From assembly GCA_023544605.1 (NCBI GenBank), contig JAMJFQ010000015.1, positions 1-25,109 of the forward strand: DNA of 25,109 bases. The letters run 5' to 3'. How positions within the stretch are numbered: position 1 is the stretch's first letter; the number at the start of each line of letters is the position of its first letter. The DNA is from ANME-2 cluster archaeon (GTDB lineage Archaea; Halobacteriota; Methanosarcinia; Methanosarcinales; Methanocomedenaceae). A program made the position numbers and the translations under genes. Shown here piece by piece: positions 7,666-14,654 of the stretch. The notes beneath the pieces are model-generated. The model was not told where the DNA came from. It ran no database searches and saw only the letters and a list, made by a program, of their open reading frames with translations.

Positions 7666-8775
7666 CTGGACAGGGTACATTTTTGCTGGAACCAGAAGAA
7701 CAGTAACAGCCTGGCAGCCCTTATGCCGTTGGTACGGGGGGCACACATGGTGCAAAAAGCAGAGGACGGTATAATGGTGTTTAGTTTTTCCACGGCCCAG
7801 GCCGGTGCTGTCTTCAAGGAAGTGGAGGAGTCGTCAACAGATTCCTTATATATTGCAGGAGGACCACACCCATCTGCCCGGTGGCAGGAGTGCCTTGAAT
7901 ATTTCGACTACGTGGTGGTGGGAGAAGGTGAAGAGACCCTGCCCGAACTGGTCAACAGTATCCAGAGAGGCGACACGGCAGAAGTAAAAGGCATTGCATA
8001 TATGGACGGGGACAGGTGTGTATATACAGGAGCGAGACCGCCTGTTGACCTGAACCACTACCCCCCGTTCTCACCTGAGCTTCTCAAAGGATATATCGAG
8101 ATAACCAGGGGCTGCCCCCACAACTGCGCCTACTGCCAGACACCCCGCCTGTTCGGGCACCGGATGCGCCATCGCAGTCCTGAGGTGGTGGCCGAGTATG
8201 CGGGGATGATGCGGGATGTGAGGTTCGTCTCGCCCAATGCCTTTGCATACGGCTCACATGGAAATCGCCCCGAACCGAACAAAATTCAGACACTGCTTGA
8301 AGCCGTCTCCAGGAAATGCAGGATGTTCTTTGGAACGTTTCCTTCAGAGGTCAGGCCCGAATTCGTTAACAATGAAATCCTTGAACTGGTAAAACAGTAC
8401 TGCCAGAACACATCGCTGAGCCTGGGCGCGCAGAGCGGCAGCCAGAGAGTGCTTGATGATATCCAACGGGGGCATACAGTTGAAGATGTCAAGTGCGCTG
8501 TAGAACTGTGCAGGGAATATGACCTGACACCAGTGGTGGATGTGATATTCGGGCTGCCAGGAGAAATGCCCGCCGACCAGCAGGAAACACTGGAACTGGT
8601 AGAATGGATTATAGCACAGGGTGGGAACATACATTCCCATTACTTTACTCCACTGCCGGGAACGCCGCTGGAAGATGCGCTGCCGTCTGCTGTGGGCAAG
8701 AAGGTAAACCGGGTGATGGGACGCCTGGCATTGGGTGGGAAGGTGACGGGGATTTGGGAGCCGGGAGTTCGTTGA
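7666..8775 (+). CDS. B12-binding-type radical SAM protein (TIGR04013-like), probable CTG start
   Basis: The product is a radical SAM enzyme of unknown reaction, related to archaeal proteins with a short B12-binding-like N-terminal domain. The cluster motif GCPHNCAYC gives C150, C154 and C157, counting from the proposed start. Upstream, SLYIAGGPHPSARW and DYVVVGEGEETLPELV are characteristic of the B12-binding/radical SAM architecture. The first ATG (7723) would cut off FCWNQKNSNSLAAL, which reads like the true family N-terminus. Extending in frame reaches a stop at 7660-7662, and the only plausible initiator is CTG at 7666, 7 nt after a GGGGGG site at 7653-7658. That gives 369 residues. It is 13 nt after the site-2 protease and likely the last gene of the operon. 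Substrate unknown. Confidence 0.8.
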   Translation: MDRVHFCWNQKNSNSLAALMPLVRGAHMVQKAEDGIMVFSFSTAQAGAVFKEVEESSTDSLYIAGGPHPSARWQECLEYFDYVVVGEGEETLPELVNSIQRGDTAEVKGIAYMDGDRCVYTGARPPVDLNHYPPFSPELLKGYIEITRGCPHNCAYCQTPRLFGHRMRHRSPEVVAEYAGMMRDVRFVSPNAFAYGSHGNRPEPNKIQTLLEAVSRKCRMFFGTFPSEVRPEFVNNEILELVKQYCQNTSLSLGAQSGSQRVLDDIQRGHTVEDVKCAVELCREYDLTPVVDVIFGLPGEMPADQQETLELVEWIIAQGGNIHSHYFTPLPGTPLEDALPSAVGKKVNRVMGRLALGGKVTGIWEPGVR

Positions 8776-8785
8776 TGAAACAAAG

Positions 8786-8830
8786 CTGACTGCCACACTA
8801 CCACCCGGCGGGCTGCGGTGGCAGTGTCAG
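8786..8830 (+). terminator. Hairpin just after the radical SAM gene
   Basis: Left arm ctgactgccac (8786-8796) pairs with gtggcagtgtcag (8818-8830), giving an 11-bp stem with a 2-nt bulge and a GC-rich loop, 10 nt after the stop codon. No T-run follows, so its role as terminator or 3'-end stabiliser is uncertain. Confidence 0.4.
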
Positions 8831-8919
8831 TTGAATAGTTACACCCACCCCATGCCAGCAGCAGCATGTCCGGGCAGTGAGTGAGTGCTTCAAAGGGGGG
8901 GCAGGAATCATTTCAATAT

Positions 8920-9044
8920 TAACCGCAGATGGATGCAGATACACGCAGATAAATGTTATTTCGAAATTTAAATCTAATTTCATGGACAGAAATACAAAAG
9001 AATCTTCATTTAGTCGCAATATTTGCGTTCATTCGCGTTTATCG
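8920..9044. repeat. Degenerate inverted-repeat element with 10-bp periodic arms
   Basis: The left arm contains three copies of GCAGAT at 8925-8930, 8935-8940 and 8945-8950, spaced exactly 10 bp. Read on the minus strand, the right arm (9014-9044) repeats AACGC/ATTGCG units at the same spacing. The two arms are degenerate inverted copies around an AT-rich centre. It resembles a second element at 23334-23408 in architecture but not in exact sequence. Confidence 0.5.
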
Positions 9045-9170
9045 AGGACTATCTCTACGATTTTCTCCTTTATTTTCGTGATCTCCCCTTTAATTGAACC
9101 GATTTTCAAAATTCCAAAGTACCTTAACGCGGTCACCTATTGAAATCTTATTTCCTTTACTATCTGTCAT
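9029..9170 (-). pseudogene. Remnant of a small SH3/KOW-like protein, one frameshift
   Basis: From ATG 9170 on the minus strand, with AGAGGT 7 nt upstream, the frame reads MTDSKGNKISIGDRVKVLWN and then stops early. A one-base shift near the codons after GDRVKV opens the frame YFGILKIGSIKGEITKIKEK, which continues as IVEIVLDKRE to a TGA at 9029. Joined, this looks like a compact beta-barrel protein of about 47 residues. The break, and the fact that its end runs into the periodic repeat, suggest a decayed gene. A single sequencing error is the alternative. Confidence 0.4.
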
Positions 9171-9289
9171 GTTAGACCTCTGTTTCAAATTCTCTGCAAA
9201 TTCAACATCAGGTTAAGGATTGGGAGTTATTTCAATGAGGATTGAATTGGCGATAATTGTGAATATCTCCATATATTTTCTATTAATCG

Positions 9290-9495
9290 AGACCGTTACA
9301 ATTCATGCTGGTGAATAAAATTAACTAGATTTGCGGTATATGGCAACTAATTAGATTGCAAAATAAACGTTGAAGTTATAATGGGCAGTATTGCGATTTT
9401 CGTATCATTGACAATGGATAATCAATATCATTATTTGCCACGAAAGTGAAGTATACAAAGAAAAAAATTAATACCAACATGAATTGTAACGGTCT
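9290..9495. repeat. 206-bp element bounded by 22-bp inverted repeats
   Basis: The left end (9290-9311) starts agaccgttacaattcatg and the right end (9474-9495) is its reverse complement; the 22-bp arms differ at one position. The interior (about 160 bp) is AT-rich with no ORF of note. I see no target-site duplication. It could be a miniature transposable element, or a pair of regulator sites, because the right arm ends about 15 bp before the cbiM TATA box. Confidence 0.55.
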
Positions 9496-9506
9496 ACACA
9501 TTTCGC

Positions 9507-9522
9507 TATCCTTATATACCTG
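9507..9522 (+). promoter_or_regulatory. TATA promoter of the cbiMNQO operon
   Basis: The sequence ctatccttatatacct contains a TATA box at about 9511-9518. Transcription would start near 9540, giving a leader of about 55 nt before the cbiM ATG at 9597. The right arm of the long inverted repeat lies just upstream, where a regulator could act. Confidence 0.5.
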
Positions 9523-9596
9523 TACATTAAATCAAGCAAACTTGTTATAACACCAATTTAATTGATTTAACATTCCAGAATCAACAGGTGACACGT

Positions 9597-10292
9597 ATGC
9601 ATATTATGGAAGGCTTCTTACCCGGCCCCTGGTGGCAGATATGGTTTGCCGTATCCCTGCCTGTGATACTCTATGGTATCCACAAACTGAACAGGATGAT
9701 GGAGGTAAAACGCGACCTTTTGCCCCTGTTGGCGGTCGCCGGAGCATACATATTCGTCCTATCCTCACTCAAACTGCCCTCAGTGACCGGAAGCTGCTCC
9801 CACCCCACAGGCACTGGCATGGCCGCCATCCTCTTCGGACCCGCCATATCAGCCGTGCTCTCAATGATCGTACTGCTGTACCAGTCCCTGTTCCTGGCCC
9901 ACGGTGGCCTGACCACACTCGGAGCCAACGTCTTTTCCATGGGAATCGCCGGCCCGGTCATCGCATTTGTGATCTACAGGACCGGTATGAAAGCGGGCCT
10001 CAATTTCTACTTCACCGTATTTTTGGCTACAGCCATGGCAGATATGGCCACCTACCTCATAACCTCACTGGAACTGGCCCTGGCATTCCCGGCACAGGCC
10101 GGGGGCATACTTGCATCATTCCAGGCCTTTGCAGCCGTCTTTGCCATCACCCAGCTCCCCCTTGCCGTAATTGAAGGTGCCATTACTGCGCTCATATTCA
10201 AGTATGTGATACAAATCAGGGGCGACGTGCTGGTAAAGCTCAACGTGATCGGTGAGGCGGGATTGCGCAGGATCAAGGAGGCGGCAGCATGA
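9597..10292 (+). CDS. cbiM: Cobalt ECF transporter substrate-binding membrane subunit
   Basis: CbiM is the S component that captures Co(II) in the CbiMNQO importer. The mature N-terminus MHIMEGFLP is decisive: in this family the N-terminal amine and His2 take part in metal binding. The start must therefore be ATG 9597 rather than GTG 9588; AGGTGA at 9585-9590 serves as ribosome-binding site. A second ligand region, SCSHPTGTGMAAILFGP, follows the third membrane segment. The 231-residue length and six to seven hydrophobic segments fit. Its stop overlaps cbiN by ATGA. Nickel importers (NikM) look alike, but the CbiN-type partner points to cobalt. Confidence 0.93.
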   Translation: MHIMEGFLPGPWWQIWFAVSLPVILYGIHKLNRMMEVKRDLLPLLAVAGAYIFVLSSLKLPSVTGSCSHPTGTGMAAILFGPAISAVLSMIVLLYQSLFLAHGGLTTLGANVFSMGIAGPVIAFVIYRTGMKAGLNFYFTVFLATAMADMATYLITSLELALAFPAQAGGILASFQAFAAVFAITQLPLAVIEGAITALIFKYVIQIRGDVLVKLNVIGEAGLRRIKEAAA

Positions 10293-10597
10293 AAATTGAA
10301 ATTATTGTAGCCGTTATAGTGCTGGTCTTCACAGCCCAGTTCATCTATGTTTCTTCAACCACCAATGCAGAATTCGGGGGTGCAGACGGCCAGGCTGAAG
10401 GTGTGATCGAAGAATTGACAGGCGGTACATATGAACCCATTGCCAGCCCCTTCTGGGAGCCGCCCAGTGGGGAAATCGAAAGCCTTCTCTTTGCACTCCA
10501 GGCCGCAATTGGGGCCCTTGTCATCGGCTACTTCTTCGGATATTACAGAGGCAGGAACAAGTCAAATGAGCAAGAATTCGTGAAACCCGGGAATTGA
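10289..10597 (+). CDS. cbiN: Cobalt ECF transporter small membrane subunit
   Basis: CbiN is a two-helix accessory protein needed for metal loading of CbiM. This 102-residue protein has a hydrophobic N-terminal helix (about 3-20), an extracellular loop with FGGADGQAEGVIEELTG and WEPPSGEIESLLFALQ typical of the family, and a second helix (about 68-87). A charged tail follows (YRGRNKSNEQEF). It overlaps cbiM by 4 nt and cbiQ is adjacent, so the three membrane parts are co-translated. Confidence 0.9.
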   Translation: MKIEIIVAVIVLVFTAQFIYVSSTTNAEFGGADGQAEGVIEELTGGTYEPIASPFWEPPSGEIESLLFALQAAIGALVIGYFFGYYRGRNKSNEQEFVKPGN

Positions 10598-10599
10598 AT

Positions 10600-11382
10600 A
10601 TGGACAACATGCTGGATGACCAGGCACTGTTAAGCCCCCTACGGCACACGAACAACTATCTCAAACTCATCATAGTGGCTGCGGGCCTGCTTGGCGGCAT
10701 ATCAGCCTCATCACCCGTAACACCTCTGTTCATAGCTCTATGCATGAGCTTTGCATCGGTCGTGTTCGGAGCGGTCCCCCTTAAGTTCTACCTGAAACTC
10801 ATGCTGGTACCCCTGGGATTTGCAGCCGTGGGGTCAGCCGTCATACTGTTCTTCTTCGGTTCGGGTCATGAAATTGCAGCCGTGACCATAGCCGGCCACC
10901 ATCTGGCGATCACCAGCCAGGGGCTGAACATGGCATCTCTGGTGTTAGCGAGGACCCTTAGCGGAATGTGCTGCCTGTTCTTTCTTGCCCTCTCAACCCC
11001 TATGGTCGAACTATTTTCTGTGCTCAAGGCATCCAGGGTGCCGGATGTACTCATCGAACTCTCTATGCTGATATACCACTACATCTTTGTGCTCCTTGAA
11101 GTTGCCGTGAGCATAAAATTCGCCCAGACAGTACGCCTGGGGTATAAGGATCTATTGAGTTCACTGCGTTCCACTGCTATGCTGGCAGGTACCCTGTTCA
11201 TCAGGTCGTGGGACCAAGCAGACAAACTGTATCTGGCCATGAACTCCAGGTGTTATGACGGGAAACTGGTTATGTTCAGTCCAAATAATCCCATCAAAGC
11301 CCCGGAATTGCTCATCTCATCCCTTTTTGTACTATCTATCATTGCTCTGTCTTTTATTACAGGAAATCCGCCTTTGGTCTGA
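10600..11382 (+). CDS. cbiQ: Cobalt ECF transporter transmembrane (T) subunit
   Basis: CbiQ is the coupling subunit that links the CbiO ATPase to CbiM. It has about 260 residues with roughly five hydrophobic segments and the C-terminal coupling region LAGTLFIRSWDQADKLYLAM followed by NSRCYDGK. That region matches the T-component motif of arginine-containing short helices that dock onto the ATPase. The ATG at 10600 is used; a TTG at 10594, overlapping the cbiN stop, would add two residues. CbiO follows after 10 nt with GAGGAA as ribosome-binding site. Confidence 0.9.
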   Translation: MDNMLDDQALLSPLRHTNNYLKLIIVAAGLLGGISASSPVTPLFIALCMSFASVVFGAVPLKFYLKLMLVPLGFAAVGSAVILFFFGSGHEIAAVTIAGHHLAITSQGLNMASLVLARTLSGMCCLFFLALSTPMVELFSVLKASRVPDVLIELSMLIYHYIFVLLEVAVSIKFAQTVRLGYKDLLSSLRSTAMLAGTLFIRSWDQADKLYLAMNSRCYDGKLVMFSPNNPIKAPELLISSLFVLSIIALSFITGNPPLV

Positions 11383-11392
11383 GGAATACATC

Positions 11393-12736
11393 ATGAGCAT
11401 CCTTAAAACACACGACTTGAAATATGCATACCCGGACGGGACACAGGCAGTTGACGGGATCGATATCGAAATTGAAACGGGGAAATGTATCGCTTTTGTA
11501 GGTCCCAACGGTTCAGGTAAATCAACATTGTTCCTGCTGTTCAATGGCACTCTGGCCCCCCAGCAGGGAGTGGTATATGTTCAGGGCAGACCTCTGCGAT
11601 ATGATGCAAAGTCCCTGCGCGAGGTGCGAAAGCGGATTGGTATCGTGTTCCAGAATTCCAGCGACCAGCTATTTGCTCCTACCGTGTATCATGACGTAGC
11701 CTTTGGCCCCGTTAACCTGGGATTCGATGAAGAAAAGGTCAACAACTGCGTCACCCAAACCCTTGAATACCTGGGTCTTACAGAATTAAGGGATAAACCA
11801 CCCCATCATCTGAGCAGTGGACAGAAGAAAAAAGTAGCTATTGCAGGTGTTGTCGCTATGGAACCTGAGGTTATCATACTTGATGAGCCCCTATCCAACC
11901 TTGACCCATCAGGTGCCAGCGAGATCATGGAACTGCTCAATGAACTGAAACATTTTGGAAAGACCATTATTATCTCCACTCATGATGTTGACCTGGCAGC
12001 CAGATGGGCTGATGTGGTGTATGTCCTGAACCGGGGACAAGTATACAATTCCGGGCATCCGTCCCGTATTTTTGCAGACAGGGCACTTATGGAGAATACA
12101 AACCTGAAACTTCCCACCATAGTTGAGACCTTCAGGGAATTTGAAGCACGAGGGATAGCTGAAGGACATGCCCCCATGACACTCCTTGACCTCATGGACT
12201 CAATGGAAAGTCCGTATATCGGTGTACGGTGCGCTGTGGCTGATTGCACTATTTCGAAGGATCAGAAGGTAGGGCTGTTCATGCAGGAAGGTACCATAGT
12301 GGCCGTGTCGGATATACAACAAAGGGCTGTAGGAATTGCAATGTCTGATGCTGGTGCCGGTGATGAAGTGCTTGTCGAGTATGTGAATGGTTCACTCACC
12401 CCCAATACCGGCCGTATCCATGTGGTACAGATACCCCGGGTGATCGAAGGCGGCTCAAAGAACGTGGATATCGAAGGGATAAGGGCATTGTTGGACGGGA
12501 CTTCTTTTGACAGGGTAGGTGCCATGGGTACCTCTGCTAAAGTAACTGCCAAAAAGGCAGAGATACAAACAGATTTTGAAGTTGATGTTATCCAGTCTGC
12601 CATGCTGTCAGCCCTGCGAGGCCTGGACTGCCTTGTACTGGCCAGCGGTGGCATGGCCGAACTCGTAAAACAGCGTGTGGATGAGAGGAACCATAACGGT
12701 TGCAGGCATATAGAGTGCACTATTGAAAAGATCTAA
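11393..12736 (+). CDS. cbiO: Cobalt ECF transporter ATPase with unusual C-terminal domain
   Basis: The first 270 residues are a standard ABC ATPase: Walker A GPNGSGKST (37-45), Q-loop Q87, signature LSSGQ (140-144), Walker B IILDE (161-165) and switch H197. It would power Co(II) uptake with CbiM, CbiN and CbiQ. A further stretch of about 170 residues (275-447) follows, which ordinary CbiO of about 270-280 residues lacks. That stretch contains CAVADCTISKDQ, VHVVQIPRV-like strands and a second lobe with GAMGTSAKV, DFEVDVIQSAMLSALRGL and LVLASGG. I do not recognise this domain; a regulatory or metal-sensing role is conceivable but unproven. The start at 11393 is preferred over an upstream in-frame ATG at 11255 that lies inside cbiQ. 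The gene converges on the DUF362 gene 21 nt away. Confidence 0.92.
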   Translation: MSILKTHDLKYAYPDGTQAVDGIDIEIETGKCIAFVGPNGSGKSTLFLLFNGTLAPQQGVVYVQGRPLRYDAKSLREVRKRIGIVFQNSSDQLFAPTVYHDVAFGPVNLGFDEEKVNNCVTQTLEYLGLTELRDKPPHHLSSGQKKKVAIAGVVAMEPEVIILDEPLSNLDPSGASEIMELLNELKHFGKTIIISTHDVDLAARWADVVYVLNRGQVYNSGHPSRIFADRALMENTNLKLPTIVETFREFEARGIAEGHAPMTLLDLMDSMESPYIGVRCAVADCTISKDQKVGLFMQEGTIVAVSDIQQRAVGIAMSDAGAGDEVLVEYVNGSLTPNTGRIHVVQIPRVIEGGSKNVDIEGIRALLDGTSFDRVGAMGTSAKVTAKKAEIQTDFEVDVIQSAMLSALRGLDCLVLASGGMAELVKQRVDERNHNGCRHIECTIEKI

Positions 12737-12757
12737 CGAAATTATATCATCCAATAC

Positions 12758-13900
12758 CTATCTTTTTATCATTCTGGCAAGTAGTGATTTTTTTATAACT
12801 ATTGAATTGTGCGGGCAGAGTTCAAAACAGCTATAGCATTGCACACACAGCTCATCATCGATTTTAATTGGGTATGGCAGTTCAATGGCACCAGTAGGGC
12901 AGTTCTCGATACATGCACCGCATTTATGGCACTTGTCCTGGTCTATCCTGGGTTTCATTGAATAGAACCTGCCTAGATACTTGATGAGAAATGCGGGTGC
13001 AGCAGCATAAGATGCCTGGCCAGGGCGCTCAAATTCGATCAGTACATCCTCAATAGGGTCACCCAGCAGTATGACCTCTTCAGGCATGGACGGACCTAAA
13101 CCCCTCTTGGCTGCATCCGTGCTGGTCACAATCTCATTTGGTTCAAATCCGATAAGTCCTGAGGCTACCATATCCAGGGCAACGCAGTTTTCAGATGCCA
13201 TGATAACACCCACGTCCACCGGGTCACCCCTGGATGGACCATCACCCTCCATCCCTACAACACCGTCCATTATGGCCAGTTCAGGCGGGCGCACGGAAAA
13301 TATATCTACCACAGCCTGGCTGAATATATCGTTCTTGCCCAGCGCATGAGCTGCTTTCCTGACCTTTGCCGGTACGGCCCCGAACATGCTCTTGACAGCC
13401 CCTGTGAACAGGGTAAGTTCGTGGGTCTTGAGTTTTGGCAGGGTGATTATTACATCCGCCTCAAGTACTGGTTTGGCCATATAGACCGTTGTCAACTGTT
13501 TACCATTCGGGATATCGACCTTCCCGTATCCGGCCACGTCAAAATTAGCGATCTCAGCGCCCAGTTCTTCAGCCACCTTCTTTATCCCTGATACTTCCAG
13601 TGCCTCGGCAGTGGCGCCCGGATGTATCATTCCTGCCCCATCCCCTACGATGGGAATCCCACCCACATCCTGAACAAGTTCGACAACGGCAGAAACAACA
13701 GATGGATGTGTTGTAACAGCGTCCTCAGGTGGTCTGGCAGAGAGCAGGTTAACTTTTAATAACACCCGATCACCTGGATGTATAATACTATCCAGACCTC
13801 CAATAAGTTCCAGTGAACTGGCTACGGCCGGTTTTACGTCAGCGTAATTATTACAATGTACTATTGATACTGAAGTGATCGGTTTTTTAAGATCTACCAT
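12758..13900 (-). CDS. DUF362 protein with C-terminal two-cluster ferredoxin domain
   Basis: The 380-residue product joins a DUF362 domain to a bacterial-type ferredoxin domain. DUF362 motifs include VLLKVNLLSA, KLKTHELTLFTGAVKSMFGAVP and a metal-site-like MDGVVGMEGDGPSRGDP. In the last 60 residues CHKCGACIENCP and CVQCYSCFELCP supply ligands for two [4Fe-4S] clusters. The family is widespread in anaerobes and its reaction is unknown; electron transfer to or from a substrate bound by DUF362 is the usual guess. The start at 13900 has AGGAG about 10 nt upstream. It stands alone on the minus strand, converging with cbiO. Confidence 0.88.
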   Translation of the reverse strand: MVDLKKPITSVSIVHCNNYADVKPAVASSLELIGGLDSIIHPGDRVLLKVNLLSARPPEDAVTTHPSVVSAVVELVQDVGGIPIVGDGAGMIHPGATAEALEVSGIKKVAEELGAEIANFDVAGYGKVDIPNGKQLTTVYMAKPVLEADVIITLPKLKTHELTLFTGAVKSMFGAVPAKVRKAAHALGKNDIFSQAVVDIFSVRPPELAIMDGVVGMEGDGPSRGDPVDVGVIMASENCVALDMVASGLIGFEPNEIVTSTDAAKRGLGPSMPEEVILLGDPIEDVLIEFERPGQASYAAAPAFLIKYLGRFYSMKPRIDQDKCHKCGACIENCPTGAIELPYPIKIDDELCVQCYSCFELCPHNSIVIKKSLLARMIKR

Positions 13901-13925
13901 TTTTCCATGGCTCCTGTTGTAATGT

Positions 13926-13940
13926 TAACGTGTGACGTTA
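13926..13940 (-). promoter_or_regulatory. Candidate operator upstream of the DUF362 gene
   Basis: A perfect 6-bp inverted repeat with a 3-nt spacer, taacgtgtgacgtta, lies 26 bp before the ATG at 13900, about where transcription should begin. Repressor-type function is an inference from position only. Confidence 0.25.
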
Positions 13941-14035
13941 TGAATTTAATCAAAATCATTTCAAATAGATATGACATTATGTGCCGTGAAAAACTCTTTA
14001 TCAGGTTTCCTTCAGGTATTGCTTCTCTATAGGAG

Positions 14036-14509
14036 TTACGGGAAGAGGTAATCTGCAAGCAGGGGTATATATCGGGGGAAATACAGTGGCACCAATTTTA
14101 CTACGATTATTATGGTCATGATATTCAAGAAAAATATATCTCTCAGCCTTTTATTCTCGACAAGATACAGCACCACAAAGAAGATGGGGATAATGACCAA
14201 AGTAAAATAAACCTTCATGTTACTGGTGAATAATATACTCAGGTTTGATAGTGTGGTCAGTACAATAATGAATGAGTTTATCTCTCCGGCACTATTTTCA
14301 ATACGTGTGCCTATTGAAATATAAGAAAGCACCAGTGTCAGTCCCAGAATGAAAATACTCACAAGGATTATGACATCTTTGTAACCTATGTGCCATATCG
14401 AAAGTAGCAGGGACAGCAGGATGGTCATGAAAGAGATGGACATGCCCAGCAGTCTCATGGTGTTTCTTTCCTTGTTTGCTATTGCTATCTCCTTATCAGT
14501 ATAGTACAT
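14036..14509 (-). CDS. Hypothetical five-helix membrane protein
   Basis: I do not recognise this 157-residue protein. Five hydrophobic segments are clear (about 20-39, 45-67, 79-95, 99-117, 124-143). A short charged N-terminus (YYTDKEIAIANKERN) and a basic loop before the last helix (ENKRLRD) suggest orientation but no activity. There are no conserved histidine, cysteine or acidic membrane residues that would point to an enzyme or channel. AGGAG lies 7-11 nt upstream of the ATG at 14509, within an 11-bp tandem duplication. Neighbouring genes on the same strand are far apart, so it is probably transcribed alone. Confidence 0.65.
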   Translation of the reverse strand: MYYTDKEIAIANKERNTMRLLGMSISFMTILLSLLLSIWHIGYKDVIILVSIFILGLTLVLSYISIGTRIENSAGEINSFIIVLTTLSNLSILFTSNMKVYFTLVIIPIFFVVLYLVENKRLRDIFFLNIMTIIIVVKLVPLYFPRYIPLLADYLFP

Positions 14510-14531
14510 TTTATACTCCTTTTATACTCCT
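14510..14531. repeat. 11-bp tandem duplication carrying two ribosome-binding sites
   Basis: The unit tttatactcct occurs twice head to tail (14510-14520, 14521-14531). On the coding (minus) strand each copy contains AGGAG, so the membrane protein gene has a duplicated ribosome-binding site, the proximal one being at normal distance. Confidence 0.5.
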
Positions 14532-14541
14532 TATGAGATTG

Positions 14542-14564
14542 TCGGAAAAGTTCAAATTTTCCGA
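14542..14564. repeat. 8-bp inverted repeat upstream of the membrane protein gene
   Basis: The arms tcggaaaa (14542-14549) and ttttccga (14557-14564) are perfectly complementary with a 7-nt spacer. The element lies 33-55 bp upstream of the ATG at 14509, in the leader or promoter. It may be an operator or a leader hairpin. Confidence 0.35.
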
Positions 14565-14654
14565 TAAATTAATACACTGTCTCTATTATAATTTTCATTC
14601 AACATAATATCACAGGGATATTGTTGCCCCTATTTGTTTAACATTCCCCCCACA

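Larger units (their letters stand above)
8776..9596. other. 820-bp spacer between the mevalonate operon and cbiMNQO
   Basis: No intact gene is visible. From left to right it holds the hairpin at 8786-8830, a repeat element with 10-bp periodicity (about 8920-9044), and a probable frameshifted small gene on the minus strand (9029-9170). A long inverted repeat (9290-9495) and the cbiM promoter follow. The part after 9180 is clearly more AT-rich than the flanking genes. Confidence 0.7.

Noticed and set aside
8798..9019. 73-residue minus-strand ORF in the spacer
   Set aside because: Its central part is only the translation of the GCAGAT repeat arm, and it has no ribosome-binding site or recognisable motif.
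8920..9044. Possible CRISPR array
   Set aside because: The units are 6-bp words at 10-bp spacing without spacer-sized unique DNA between longer identical repeats, and no cas gene is present.
8877..9143. 88-residue plus-strand ORF in the spacer
   Set aside because: It runs through the periodic repeat and an AT-rich spacer, has no family resemblance, and lies opposite the better-supported frameshifted minus-strand gene.
9290..9596. Cobalamin riboswitch upstream of cbiM
   Set aside because: I could not find the conserved B12-box core in the leader. The predicted leader of about 55 nt is also too short for one, since the TATA box is at about 9511.
11255..11392. Longer CbiO start at the in-frame ATG 11255
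   Set aside because: The added 46 residues overlap cbiQ in another frame and do not resemble any CbiO N-terminus; ATG 11393 has GAGGAA at proper distance and a standard family start.
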